From contig JARGSG010000011.1 of NCBI GenBank assembly GCA_030374805.1, positions 930,001-994,000 on the forward strand: 64,000 nucleotides of DNA, in the 5' to 3' direction. The first letter of the stretch is position 1; every line of letters starts with the position of its first letter. Under the pieces are notes generated by a model that did not search any database, was not told the DNA's origin, and saw only the letters and a list, made by a program, of their open reading frames with translations. The position numbers and the translations under genes were made by a program. The DNA comes from Gracilaria gracilis (taxonomy: Eukaryota > Rhodophyta > Florideophyceae > Gracilariales > Gracilariaceae). Below, one piece after another: positions 1 to 9,504 of the stretch.

Positions 1-3000
1 CCGGTCCTGGACGATGATGACGGTTTGGCGTTTGGAGACAATACTGACAATGATCATAATGAATGGAGGGATCCTATGGAAAAGGATTTGCTGTCGCAGT
101 ATCTTCAAAGCAACACAGCAGGCAACACAGGTGATGCGAGGAGAAAGACTCAAGAATTTGACGCCCTGCAAATCCCGGTGCCATCAGAACCTATTATTCT
201 TGAACCCGTTCTTGCACCAGAGCTCATTTTACCAGAGAGAGCAGGGTCGCTACCTAAAACAGTGGGAAACAGGGTTGATGACGAACTATGTGAGAGTACA
301 AGCGATGTGACTGAATGGATCCTCGGAGCTGACAACTTGATTGGAGGCCACGGACTCGTCGACGACAACGATTCCAGGAAGAACACAAACTTTCGACAAA
401 TATGGCTCGCATTGTTTGAGTCGCAGGCACTCGGTAGCTTGGCTGTAGCCGGTGGTCTATCGGATTCTGAAACACGAGTTGTTACCGGAATCTGTTTGCG
501 TCTCTTGGCTTGCGATCCCGACACGGACGTGCTGTCGGTGTTGGTGAAGGAGCTAATCGACCTCAGAGAGACTCAGGTCCGCGCTGGGTATGACTCATTG
601 TCCATTTTCCTGCGTGGCAACGGCGGCAACGCTGTGCCATTCCGGCACAAGGCAATTGTGGGGATATGGACTGCGGCCATCCAGCGGGCAGCCGCATTCG
701 ACGGCCATACGGAAGCTTGGCGTCGCATAAACAAGGCACTTGAGTCATGGTTTGCGGAGCTGATGCGCGACAAGACGGGCAAAGGCGGGAAGAAAGACAC
801 GGCAAGTGAGAAGGCTTTGGTTTCATATGTGTCCGGTCTGATTGCCATCGGCGCCATGTTTGCTGTTCGTCACGACACGGGGAGCAGCATTAACGGCTCG
901 AACAATGTGGAGGAACAAAATGATCGCGCGCTATGCCCTGAGAACTGGACGGCTGTTTGCAACGTTGTGAAGTACTTGTCAGAAGCAGTTGGTACCGAGC
1001 GCGACTCGGATCGCTTTGAGAACATGCTTAAGTGGTTCATCAAGCTGTTCAGCGTTCATATTGCAGGGAGATTGTGGGCAGTGAGTGAGGAAGTTCTGCT
1101 AGCAACATCGAAAGCAATCTCGGCGGTGGGCACGGTGAGGAAACAAAATTGCTACTGTGTAAGAGCGCCTTTTGTGACGTCGAGGTTTGGGTCGATGGGC
1201 ATTGGCGCAGACCGGGTTGGTGTGGCGAAGGAGCTGAGGACTCCCTGCGAGTGTCTGCTGTACGTGGGATGGCTGTACGCGCAGCAGAAGGAAGGGAACG
1301 TGATGAAGCGAGCAATGACGGTGGTGAAGAGCGGCGCTTCATTCACAAATGGTGGCGGTTCGCACGCGGTGAATCATCATGTTGGATTACTATTGACGAT
1401 GGCTGATCGGTTGTCATCGTGTTCAAAGAACGGGGAGTATCTACTGTGCCGCATGCTGACGTCGAAGTGCGCGTCATTACAGAGTGTGGCGGAGCATGTG
1501 GCGACCAACGGGGGCGAGAAGGACCTCGGATGGAAGTCGGTGATGGAAGCTATCTGCATCCGATGCAAGGTTTTGCTGGCGCAGGGCAAGAACGTGGAGG
1601 TATACATGGAGTGGCTGTCACAGAACGTAGTGAAGAACCTGATGGTGATGCGCAAGTGCGGCGAGCGCACATTGGGCAACAAGGTGAACAGAGAGGTGTT
1701 GCGAGTGCAAGATGCGATCTTTTGCAGTCTTGCGATGAAGACGTTTGAAATGGTATCGGACATAGGACGACAGCTGAGCTGGAAGATACAGGAGCAGCAG
1801 GAGGGCGGATTGGACAACGGCATGATGGCGCTTGAGAAATGGTGGATGCATGTGGAAAGCTTGGGTAAGTTTGGGTTGGAAGTAGTGGGGCAGATGGAAG
1901 CGCAGCGGCAGGAATGCATGGCGAAGAAGAGACATGTTGTGCTGGGCGGGTTGCTGCAGGTGATCGAACAGGTGCTGAGACTGGGTGTGGAGGTGCGAAG
2001 GGCGTGCGGCGACGCGGCGCCAGAGGGCGTGGGCAAGAAGTGCGAGTGGGAGGGCGATTCGGGCGCGGGGCGGCAAGTGGTGGAGGCGCTGGTGGTGGGG
2101 GTGCTGCGCATGAAGAAGAGCGCGGAGGAGGAGGAGGAGGAGGAGGAGGAGGAGTGGGGGCGCAAGGTGCGGCAACGCGCGAGCACGATGGTGGGGCTGC
2201 TGAGCTGTGAGCGGTGGCTGCGCGAGCAGCAGCTCGGTGGAACGGGGGCGGTGGACGAGGGCGTACGGCTGATGGAACGATGCGGTCTGCTGGGGCAGCT
2301 GCGCGGCGACGAGGGCGGCGGAGCTGGCGAGGTGGACGAGCGCATCGCGATGCACGCGTGGAGTGACGGCTCCTGCCAGCAGTGGGCGCGGAAAGCGGTG
2401 CCGCAGCGCGCCGAGCTGCTCACGCCATACGTGTGCTGCGCGCTGTGGGGCTACGTCAGCGCCGACCAGCGCTGGCAGCGCGCCGAGCTGCACGCGCTGC
2501 GGCGGCTGCGCCGGCAGCTGTGCCACATGGGGCGCGGTCCCGCCGCCGTGGGCCACGCGCTCGACCACGCGCTGGGCGACGCCGAGCGCGACGCGCTCGC
2601 GCCCTGGCAGCTGGTGGACGCCGACGGCCGCAGCGCTCGCGCGCGCGCCGTGCGCCTCGCGCTGCCCGCCGCCGCGCAGCTGCTCGGCGACGCCGCCGCC
2701 GCGCGCCTCGCCGCCGGCGTGGCGCAGCGCTCGCGGCTTCGCTCCGGCGGCAGCGGCAGCGGCAGCGGCAGCGGCAGCAGCAGCAGCAGCGCGCCGCGCG
2801 ACGGCCTGGCCACGCTGGCGGCGGCCATGAGCGCGCGCGCGCGCATGCACGCGCGCAGCGGCGGCAGCAGCGGCAGCAGCGGCGACGCGCGCGCGCCCGC
2901 GTGGATGCGGCGCTGGCTGCGCGACGCGTGCGACGGCGCGACGCGCGCAAGCAACGACGCGCGGCGGCTGCCGCTGGGCGGCGCGCTGCGCGACGTGACG

Positions 3001-3312
3001 GACGCGCTGGCAAGCGTTGCGCGCGACGGCGCCGACGTGGAGTGCGCGCTGCTGTTCGTGCGCCTGCTGCGCGCCATGGCGCCCGGCGACGAGCTGCGCG
3101 CCGTGTGGACGGCCGACGCGCGCGCCGCGGCGTGGCAGCGCCTCGCGCTGCACGCGGTCGTGGAGCCGCCGCTGCTGCTGGCGGCCGACGGCGGCGCGCG
3201 CGACCAGCGGCACGACGTGCGCACCGCGCGGCGGCGGCTGCAAGCGGCGTGTGGCGCGCGCGTGGCGCCGGCAGTTGCGCTGGCGCGTCGCCTCGACGCG
3301 TGGCGCGTGTGA
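1..3312 (+). CDS. Large hypothetical protein, 5' end outside window
   Basis: The frame is open from the first base to a TGA at 3310-3312, about 1,103 residues, and the first in-window ATG (codon 26, base 76) has no special context, so the true start probably lies upstream of the window. The first 100 residues are acidic; the middle looks alpha-helical and leucine-rich, without a motif I recognise. A run of ten glutamates is encoded by a GAG repeat near 2124-2153. From about base 2000 the GC content and third-position GC rise sharply, and the C-terminal 400 residues are Ala/Arg-rich with Gly-Ser linkers (about 2745-2790 and 2860-2885). This could be a helical-repeat scaffold protein. Function unknown; I am fairly sure it is a gene but less sure that the GC-rich C-terminal part is fully exonic. 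Confidence 0.65.
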   Translation, partial: PVLDDDDGLAFGDNTDNDHNEWRDPMEKDLLSQYLQSNTAGNTGDARRKTQEFDALQIPVPSEPIILEPVLAPELILPERAGSLPKTVGNRVDDELCESTSDVTEWILGADNLIGGHGLVDDNDSRKNTNFRQIWLALFESQALGSLAVAGGLSDSETRVVTGICLRLLACDPDTDVLSVLVKELIDLRETQVRAGYDSLSIFLRGNGGNAVPFRHKAIVGIWTAAIQRAAAFDGHTEAWRRINKALESWFAELMRDKTGKGGKKDTASEKALVSYVSGLIAIGAMFAVRHDTGSSINGSNNVEEQNDRALCPENWTAVCNVVKYLSEAVGTERDSDRFENMLKWFIKLFSVHIAGRLWAVSEEVLLATSKAISAVGTVRKQNCYCVRAPFVTSRFGSMGIGADRVGVAKELRTPCECLLYVGWLYAQQKEGNVMKRAMTVVKSGASFTNGGGSHAVNHHVGLLLTMADRLSSCSKNGEYLLCRMLTSKCASLQSVAEHVATNGGEKDLGWKSVMEAICIRCKVLLAQGKNVEVYMEWLSQNVVKNLMVMRKCGERTLGNKVNREVLRVQDAIFCSLAMKTFEMVSDIGRQLSWKIQEQQEGGLDNGMMALEKWWMHVESLGKFGLEVVGQMEAQRQECMAKKRHVVLGGLLQVIEQVLRLGVEVRRACGDAAPEGVGKKCEWEGDSGAGRQVVEALVVGVLRMKKSAEEEEEEEEEEWGRKVRQRASTMVGLLSCERWLREQQLGGTGAVDEGVRLMERCGLLGQLRGDEGGGAGEVDERIAMHAWSDGSCQQWARKAVPQRAELLTPYVCCALWGYVSADQRWQRAELHALRRLRRQLCHMGRGPAAVGHALDHALGDAERDALAPWQLVDADGRSARARAVRLALPAAAQLLGDAAAARLAAGVAQRSRLRSGGSGSGSGSGSSSSSAPRDGLATLAAAMSARARMHARSGGSSGSSGDARAPAWMRRWLRDACDGATRASNDARRLPLGGALRDVTDALASVARDGADVECALLFVRLLRAMAPGDELRAVWTADARAAAWQRLALHAVVEPPLLLAADGGARDQRHDVRTARRRLQAACGARVAPAVALARRLDAWRV

Positions 3313-3723
3313 CGCGCCTGTGCACAGATTCCGTAAGGTTACCGTTGGTATCATATCATAGCACTTTGCGCGCGCGATGCTTCCACGTCGCGTGCGCGCG
3401 CGCGCGACGTTTGGCGGCGGGCGCCGCGCGGCGCACTGCCCGTTTTTTTCCGATGTGATATCTCGCCTGATTGATAATATCTCGCCCGCCACCGCGCCCA
3501 ATGGGCGCGCGCGCCGCCCCCGTCGTTCACCGTTCGTGCGCGCGCTATCTATACTACCAACCGTACTTAAGTCGCTCCGCGCGACGTTTCCCTACGTCGC
3601 GCGCCGCCCCCCGTCGCTCCATCGTTCCGAGCCGTTTTGAGCCTTCCCCCCACCCCCCCCGCTTTCCCCCGAGTTCCCCGACTCCCTCTCTCGTACCTGC
3701 TACTCGTATTCCCCCGCCGCGCA
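3313..3723 (+). promoter_or_regulatory. Intergenic region upstream of the membrane-protein gene
   Basis: About 410 bases separate the stop of the first gene from the ATG at 3724. The left half is rich in CG and GCGC runs. The last 120 bases before the ATG are strongly pyrimidine-rich on the + strand (C and T tracts), as is common for 5' leaders in compact eukaryotic genomes. No TATA-like element could be singled out. An upstream in-frame ATG at 3637 would add 29 residues encoded by this C-rich leader, which looks untranslated. Confidence 0.35.
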
Positions 3724-4806
3724 ATGGCTGACGATCAACCTGTGGCTACGGCTGACACCACTACGCCGCCGCCCGCCGAGGAGCCCATCAAGCAGACGCG
3801 CATCCACACCGGCACCCCCTTCCTGGAGGCCGCCGGTCTGCTGCTGGTATGGAGTATTCTCGTCATCAATGAGGGAGCGCTTCGCTTCAACCGCTTCGCC
3901 AGTGAGCCGCTCAACGGCTTCCAACAGGGTCTCTCGCCGAACGGCTTCCAACAGGTTGTGGACATCCGAAACGGCGTCTTCTTCTTTGGCGGCTTGTTCG
4001 AGGTTGCGTTCGGCTTCCTCGGCCTGTTTGTGGGCGGTGCCGCGCTCGTGTTCCGCTTCTACAATACCATGCTCACCAAGGCGTGCATGGCGGCGCAGGC
4101 CATCATGGGCTGGTACGTCTTCATCGTGTTTGTGTTTGCCGAGCCGGCCGCTATCGCCGCCAACTTGACGGAGGAAAAGTTGTCGGAGGCGCAGTTCGGT
4201 CTGTCGCTCGCACTCACGCGCTTCCTCATCACGCTTGGCATCTTCACGTCCTTCCACTTTTGCCTGGCGTTGCAGGGCGGCCAGTTTGTGTTCTTTTCCA
4301 AGCTCGTTGCTGCCGCCACCGACACCAACTTTCTCATGCAGAACACGGGCAATACCATGAGGGCCATGTTCTGGAACGGAAACATTGCGCTCGCCGGCTT
4401 CTGGACCTTCTTGACTGGCTGCATCTTGGAGGCCAAAGTGGCCGACGAGACAGTGTTCGCGTTCGCGCCAAACGTGGGACGTGAGTCTGGCTTCACCATC
4501 TTTGTGGGTCTGCTGGTGACGCTGTTCGGACTGTACGGCATGCTGGCGGCAGTGCTTTCGGCGCTGCCAACGGGAAAGCCGTACTACATTAGCGGAATGG
4601 TGGTGTACCTGTTTGCGTTCCTCAACTTCACCATTGTGCAGTTTGGACTGCTGCCGGGAAGTGGCACCGGAGCCGGTGGGCTATCCATGCACAACGGGCT
4701 GGTGTTCATGGTCATGTCGCTGGGGCCGTACTTCCTGTGGCACGCCTCTCAGGAGAGCTCGCCAAAGGTTGTGGAGCCGATGGAGCCCACGGATCACACG
4801 GTGTGA
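3724..4806 (+). CDS. Eight-span membrane protein of unknown function
   Basis: The 360-residue protein starts at MADDQPVATADTTTPPPAEE, a hydrophilic cytosol-like tail, in preference to an in-frame ATG 29 codons upstream in C-rich leader. Hydrophobic segments lie at roughly residues 33-52, 84-110, 113-135, 149-175, 207-226, 247-271, 276-300 and 312-330, which makes a polytopic membrane protein. Residues 64-77 contain a short duplication (NGFQQ twice), mirrored in the DNA by two copies of a 16-base stretch. Several acidic residues and a histidine lie in or near membrane segments. No signature of a known transporter family is visible to me. The gene is intronless and converges on the methyltransferase gene. 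Gene call secure, function unknown. Confidence 0.8.
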   Translation: MADDQPVATADTTTPPPAEEPIKQTRIHTGTPFLEAAGLLLVWSILVINEGALRFNRFASEPLNGFQQGLSPNGFQQVVDIRNGVFFFGGLFEVAFGFLGLFVGGAALVFRFYNTMLTKACMAAQAIMGWYVFIVFVFAEPAAIAANLTEEKLSEAQFGLSLALTRFLITLGIFTSFHFCLALQGGQFVFFSKLVAAATDTNFLMQNTGNTMRAMFWNGNIALAGFWTFLTGCILEAKVADETVFAFAPNVGRESGFTIFVGLLVTLFGLYGMLAAVLSALPTGKPYYISGMVVYLFAFLNFTIVQFGLLPGSGTGAGGLSMHNGLVFMVMSLGPYFLWHASQESSPKVVEPMEPTDHTV

Positions 4807-5109
4807 TGATGACTCTATGTTTGGTTTGTGTGAGTTTTATGTGTGTGTGGCGCTGCTGCAAGACACACGGCGCCGTTTTCTCTTTTTCTTGTGTTCTCTC
4901 TGTATGATTCTCCCATTGTTTTTTCGGTTTTCGGGGGAGCTCGCCTTGTACTTTTTTCTTTTTGTGTGTGTGTGTGTGTGTAAGGTTATCTATGGTGGGG
5001 ATGAACAGCCGACGCTGGTGTGGCTTGGGCAGCTAGCGACGCAGTTGTAAAATGTTGACCAATGTGTCCCACGATATTATGATTACTGTACGCTGTATCT
5101 ATTTGGCAA
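4807..5109. other. Convergent 3' region with (TG)n tract
   Basis: Both flanking genes end into this 300-base segment. It is T-rich on the + strand and holds a (TG)9 microsatellite at 4963-4980. It is likely to contain the 3' untranslated regions of both genes; no separate gene is seen. Confidence 0.5.
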
Positions 5110-6321
5110 TTAGCAGCCGCCGTCCACCGTGTCTGCAGTGTCCGCGCTGTCCAACGTGTTTAACGTGTCCAGAGTCTCCAACGTGTCCAGAGTTGTCATC
5201 GTGTCCACGGTTTGCAACGTGTCCACAGTCTGCAGCGTGTCCACAGTGTCGCCAGTGTGCACGGTGTGCGCGAAGTGCGCCAGCTGGCGCAGCCGCGCCA
5301 CGTGCACGTGCTCCAGCAGGCGGCCGCGCAGCAGCGGCAGCGCCCACACCTTGGACTGGCGCACCACCTCGCCCACGAACAGCAGAGTGGGGCTGCGCAG
5401 CGCGCTCTGCTCGACGCGCTGCGCCAACTCGCTCAGCGCCGCCGTCACGATGCGCTGCTGGCGCGTGGTGCCGCGCTCCACCGCCACCGCCGGCGTGGAC
5501 GCGCACAGCCCGCCGCCCATCAGCTGCTCCACCACCAGCGCCAGCTGCGACAGCCCCATGTACACCACGTACGTCGTCTGCTCGTCCACGTGCTGCAGCT
5601 GCACTTGACGCCCGTCGCGAGCGTGTCCCGTGATGAACTGCACCGAGTGCGCTACGTTGCGCATCGTCAGCGGGATGCCCAGCTCGGCCGCGATGCCGGC
5701 CGCCGCCGTGATGCCCGGCGACACCGACACGCCCACGCCGCGCCTCTCCAGGTACTCCACCTCCTCGCCGCCGCGCCCGAACATGAACGGGTCGCCGCCC
5801 TTGAGCCGCACCACCTTCTGGTTGCGGCTGGCAAAGAAGTTGAGCAGCAGGTGGATGTCCTGCTGCGTGCGCGTGTGAAAGCCCGCCTGCTTGCCCACGT
5901 AGATGAGCTGCGCGTCGCGGTTGCACAGCTTGAGAATGTCCTCCGACACCAGCCGGTCGTACAGAATCACGTCCGCCGTCTGCATGTGGTGCAGCGAACG
6001 TAGCGTCAGCAGCGACGCGTCGCCGGGGCCCGTGCCTACCAGATGCACCTTTGCGGCGTGCCGCCAGCTCACGCGCCCGTCGTCGCCTTCTTGCGCTTGC
6101 GCGCGCAGCGTCTCCAGCAGCGAGTCGATGCTGCACGACGGTAACGACGCCGGCGGCTGCGGCTGCGGCTGCGACGGCGGCAGTTGCGACAGCTGCGCAC
6201 GTGGCGCCGCCGCCGCCGCCGCCGCCGCCGGCCGTCGCGCGGCGCATAGCGGCGCGTGGCGGGGCGCAAAGGGAGACGACGACAGCGAAAGCGGCGCGAC
6301 GAAAAAGGCCATTGCGAGCAT
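5110..6321 (-). CDS. Uroporphyrinogen-III C-methyltransferase (SUMT), plastid-targeted
   Basis: SUMT transfers two methyl groups from S-adenosylmethionine to uroporphyrinogen III to make precorrin-2, the branch towards siroheme for nitrite and sulfite reductases. The 403-residue protein shows the family signatures in order: GTGPGD at 96-101, RLKGGDPFMFGRGGEE at 172-187 and SPGITAAAGIAAELGIPLT at 201-219. Residues 1-80 are rich in Ala, Ser, Pro and Arg and nearly devoid of acidic residues, as expected for a plastid transit peptide. The catalytic core ends near 350. Residues 356-400 form an unusual tail of Asp-Thr-Leu/Val repeats that I do not know from the family. The start ATG is at 6321; ATG at codon 4 is an alternative. 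No siroheme synthase dehydrogenase/ferrochelatase domain is fused. Confidence 0.9.
   Translation of the reverse strand: MLAMAFFVAPLSLSSSPFAPRHAPLCAARRPAAAAAAAAPRAQLSQLPPSQPQPQPPASLPSCSIDSLLETLRAQAQEGDDGRVSWRHAAKVHLVGTGPGDASLLTLRSLHHMQTADVILYDRLVSEDILKLCNRDAQLIYVGKQAGFHTRTQQDIHLLLNFFASRNQKVVRLKGGDPFMFGRGGEEVEYLERRGVGVSVSPGITAAAGIAAELGIPLTMRNVAHSVQFITGHARDGRQVQLQHVDEQTTYVVYMGLSQLALVVEQLMGGGLCASTPAVAVERGTTRQQRIVTAALSELAQRVEQSALRSPTLLFVGEVVRQSKVWALPLLRGRLLEHVHVARLRQLAHFAHTVHTGDTVDTLQTVDTLQTVDTMTTLDTLETLDTLNTLDSADTADTVDGGC
5129..5262 (-). repeat. In-gene minisatellite encoding the DTL/DTV tail of SUMT
   Basis: On the + strand the motif GTGTCCA(A/C) recurs about every 15-18 bases with variations. 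In the minus-strand reading frame this gives a chain of T-(V/L)-D-T units. The period is a multiple of three, so copy-number change would keep the frame. Confidence 0.7.
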
Positions 6322-6570
6322 GTGAGGCTGTTAAGAGTTAGGGAGCGCGAGCGATGCGTGGGGGGAAGTTAACGGCAGCGACGGCGAAAGTATCTAGTAG
6401 ATAGACGGCGACGGCGGCGCGGTGCCAAGCGCAAGGCGGCGCGCTGACGTGGAGATGTGCGCCGCATGCGCAACGCGCGCCAGCGCTGGCGCGCACACAC
6501 GCGCCACGTGTGCCGCTTTTGCAGCACAATGCAAGGACATCACTTGGTGGCACACAGCTGTGTCGTTTAT

Positions 6571-7595
6571 CTACTCGCCGCCGTCGGCGCCGTTGCGCAC
6601 CACGCCGGACGACACGTCACGTTTGATACGCATCGCCGCGGCGCCGCCGCTGCGAGCGGACAAGTCCTGCAGGCTGGCGGCGATGGCGGCGCGCATATCC
6701 TCTTCAAAACGACGATCGAACGCCTCCTGGTCGTCGCGCACGCCGTGCTGCTCGTCGTCGTCGTCGTCGTCGTCGACGCCGACGCCGACGCCGCCCCCGC
6801 CGCCCCCACCGCACATGCAGTGCGGCAGCGTGGCGCAGACGTCGTTTACGCATACGGCGTCGTTGGCTGACATGTATGCCGCCGCGTCTTGTTGCGTTAG
6901 AGAGTGCCATGAGAAGGGCACCTGCCAGAATGAGCGTTCGTCCGCGCTGCAGTGCGGCAGCTTGCCGCACACCACGTAGATTTCGCAGCCGTCCGCTTGC
7001 TGCTGCGACAGACACAGCTCCAGTTGCTCCACGTTACATGGGCGTTGCAGCGTGTCGCGTAGATGCATCCAATGCACGCCGAAGCGACGGAAGGCGTACC
7101 ACTGCTGCTCGTGGAAGCACAGGAATGCGCGCTCGAGGTGCAGTGGCACGGACGAACGCCGCGATCGGATGGGTTGCAACGTGAGCGCGAACGATTGCAA
7201 CGCCATGTTCATGGCGTACGCGTCAAGCTCGGTGCCACCGGTGAGTGTGGCTAAACTGTCGTCGTCAAAGTACGGCCCCTGTAGCACCGCATTGAGCGCA
7301 CTCTAAAAGGTTACATGCACGTGATGTTTTGTTAGCACTGAGGCGCGCGGCGAACCTGCGCGCGGCTCTCTCGCGCGCGGCTGGCGGGAACGGAAGCGCG
7401 TGCACATACCGCAGCGCCATAGACAGACGCACATGACTGGTGGTACAACAGCCCTATCTCGTCCACTATTTGTTGGTCTGTGGGCTGCTCGGCGTCCTCG
7501 TCGTCGTCGTCGTCGTCATCGTCGTAGAACGGCTCTTGAGGCGCGAACGAGTGCGCGCCGTCGTCGTCGGCGGCGGCGGACGGCGCGTGCGACAT
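6571..7595 (-). CDS. Josephin-domain (ataxin-3-like) protein, probably catalytically inactive, two exons
   Basis: Exon 1 is 7595-7410 (62 residues) and exon 2 is 7302-6571, giving 305 residues. Josephin proteins are cysteine deubiquitinases. The match is the core LQGPYF at 69-74, then the block around 121-160 ending in EIYVVCGKLPHC, and one ubiquitin-interacting motif near the C-terminus (EEDMRAAIAASLQ). Aligned without gaps to human ataxin-3 from memory, catalytic Cys14 falls on Gly60, His119 on Gln129 and Asn134 on Arg144, so the triad is lost. The helical-arm segment is also shortened. Low-complexity Asp runs lie at 25-33 and after a Gly-rich stretch. ATG at 7595 has good context (ACCATGT). 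A ubiquitin-binding pseudoenzyme is the likely role. Cys55 near the splice junction is the only possible alternative nucleophile. Confidence 0.8.
7303..7409 (-). other. Intron of the Josephin gene
   Basis: Phase-0 intron of 107 bases. It has donor GTATGT at 7409-7404, branch-site match TGCTAAC about 30 bases before the end, and acceptor TTTTAG at 7308-7303. Removing it joins the two Josephin halves in register with the family. Confidence 0.8.
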
Positions 7596-9127
7596 GGTTC
7601 GCAGCGCGAGCGCACGGGTGTGGGGGGGAGGGAGGGGGGAGGAGCGACTTTGATGGGCGGGATGCGGTACGCGCGGGGAGGCGGCAGCAGCTGCGGGGCG
7701 GCGGGTGGCACACACGCCGCTGGTGGTGAAGAGCTGAAGAGCAAGCGCAGGCGTGGGGTGGCGAGAGAGAGCATGCGCGCGTGCGCGCGCCGGTGCGTCG
7801 GCGCACAGCCGCCGTGTGAGCTGTCATGCGCGCTCATACGCGCCGTTCGTAACGCGCTTTGCGCCGCTGGCGCTGTTTGGCGAGCGCCAGTGGTGATTTT
7901 GTGGTGAGCGCGCCTCGCCCGTCTTGCCGTCCTGCATCATGCAGTCCCATGTGCACCTTTTTTTTTTACTTTTTATTTCAATAATGGCACCGCCCGTTTT
8001 TCAAAAATTAAGCTAAATCGATTCCCAAAGTGGTCCACACCACAATCAGTTCGAACGACTGTAGGCTGTAGGAGGCTGGACAGCGCGTGTACAATCGTAC
8101 GCAGAGCACTGCTGCGGCGCTCGCGGTCGTGGCAAAGAACAGGGAAAAAAGGCTCTTCCCTCCCCTCTGGCCCCTCCTTCTCCTTGGGAGAGCCAAAACG
8201 GGCATCGTTAACTCTGCTGCAACTCCCGGCACCGCCACTGCCGGCTTGCCGCGTCAAGGTGGGTTCCACAAACCTCCAAAAATGCGCAAGCATCTTTTGA
8301 AAACACACCAGCAACACGGCTTGCGTAAAAATTAAAATGCGAACACATACTTTGCACAGTTTTGTTAAAAAAACTTCAACACACAGCCCCCACTCATACC
8401 AATTCTGCATTGGCTTGACGACAACGAGAACCATCCAAGCGCGCATAGCAAAGTAAAAACGGTAAAACGTCACAGAGCAAAAAGCACACTGGCCACTTAT
8501 AAGCCAAGTAGAGTCCAAAACAAAGTCGGCAAACAGCAAACCTTAGAAAATTTAAAGCATTCAACGCAAGAACTTTGCTCTATTATACTTCTCGACGAAG
8601 CAAAAATTATCAGTCAGCAATAAAAACGTCAGCACTACCAAAGAATTTTTCTTCCGCGACAAACCTTTCTCATTGATGCCTTCCACGATGCAAAATGTTA
8701 TTTTTAGTAGAATACCGTGCTACGGGATTGCATAAGATTGTCAAACACACCCGAAAAGAACCACGACAAACAATAATACTCCCAACGCAGCCAAACGTTC
8801 TACAACGGACTGAAATTGCACTAAAAATTATAAACAACCATCACTGGCGGCGTAAACAAAAAAACCCCAGTCACGGCGCCTTCCGCGTTGTCTTTGTGAA
8901 TTACAGCACTAATTGGAACGCACAAGAGTAGACAAATGTGACTTCAGTAAACTATAACTGATTTTTGTCACCCCAAAAGTCCCGGTCGTGGGAGCCCCAG
9001 CGCTGGCTGAACAATTGCATTTTTGCTGCTCTCTAGCGAACCCACGCTCATCCACAGGCGTGTCTGGGTGCAAAAAGCGTTCATAATGCCGAACAGTGAC
9101 CATGTATGAACACTCGCAAGTGCGGAG
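7596..9127. other. Intergenic region without a supportable gene
   Basis: GC-rich to about 7930, then abruptly AT-rich after a T-tract at 7959. The first 250 bases should include the promoter of the minus-strand Josephin gene. The remainder contains only frames with no recognisable domain, including a 188-codon minus-strand frame at 7973-8539 with no motif. Confidence 0.5.
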
Positions 9128-9132
9128 GGACG

Positions 9133-9188
9133 TTTGAGAGGAAGGCACTAGCTGGACTTTACTTCGATCTCGCTTGTCGTGCGCCTAA
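9133..9188 (-). repeat. Copia 3' LTR, outer fragment
   Basis: Matches 25338-25393 base for base apart from the second base. It is interrupted after TAA by the Harbinger element and resumes at 12161-12194. Confidence 0.85.
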
Positions 9189-9504
9189 GAGCATCTCTAT
9201 CGAAGACCCAAAATCCTATTTATTTAGGATTGACGTCAAACTGCAACCCTATCAAGTGTCCAAAACCCAAAAAATTTGGGTAGCGACCCAAACTTCTTCC
9301 CAAACTCGAACGAGTTTAGACAGCAATTTGGGTCGCTGCCTAAATTTTAAAACCACTCATGTCTCGCCACGTTGTGTCGCTGTCTGATTCCGCAACTCGC
9401 GCAAATTCCCAACAGAAACACTTGAGTGCCGCATACCTTGACAATCGCATCGCCCGCGCAATGCTGTCTTGTGACATTTCATTTCCACAACGCCAAGTTC
9501 CAAT

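Noticed and set aside
1618..3501. A 627-codon frame on the minus strand opposite the first gene
   Set aside because: It lies in extremely GC-rich DNA where stop codons are rare on both strands. Its composition (His/Arg/Ala runs) mirrors the + strand gene, and it has no motif.
7973..8539. 188-codon minus-strand frame in AT-rich DNA
   Set aside because: No domain or sensible composition, and it straddles a low-complexity T-tract. It is treated as chance.
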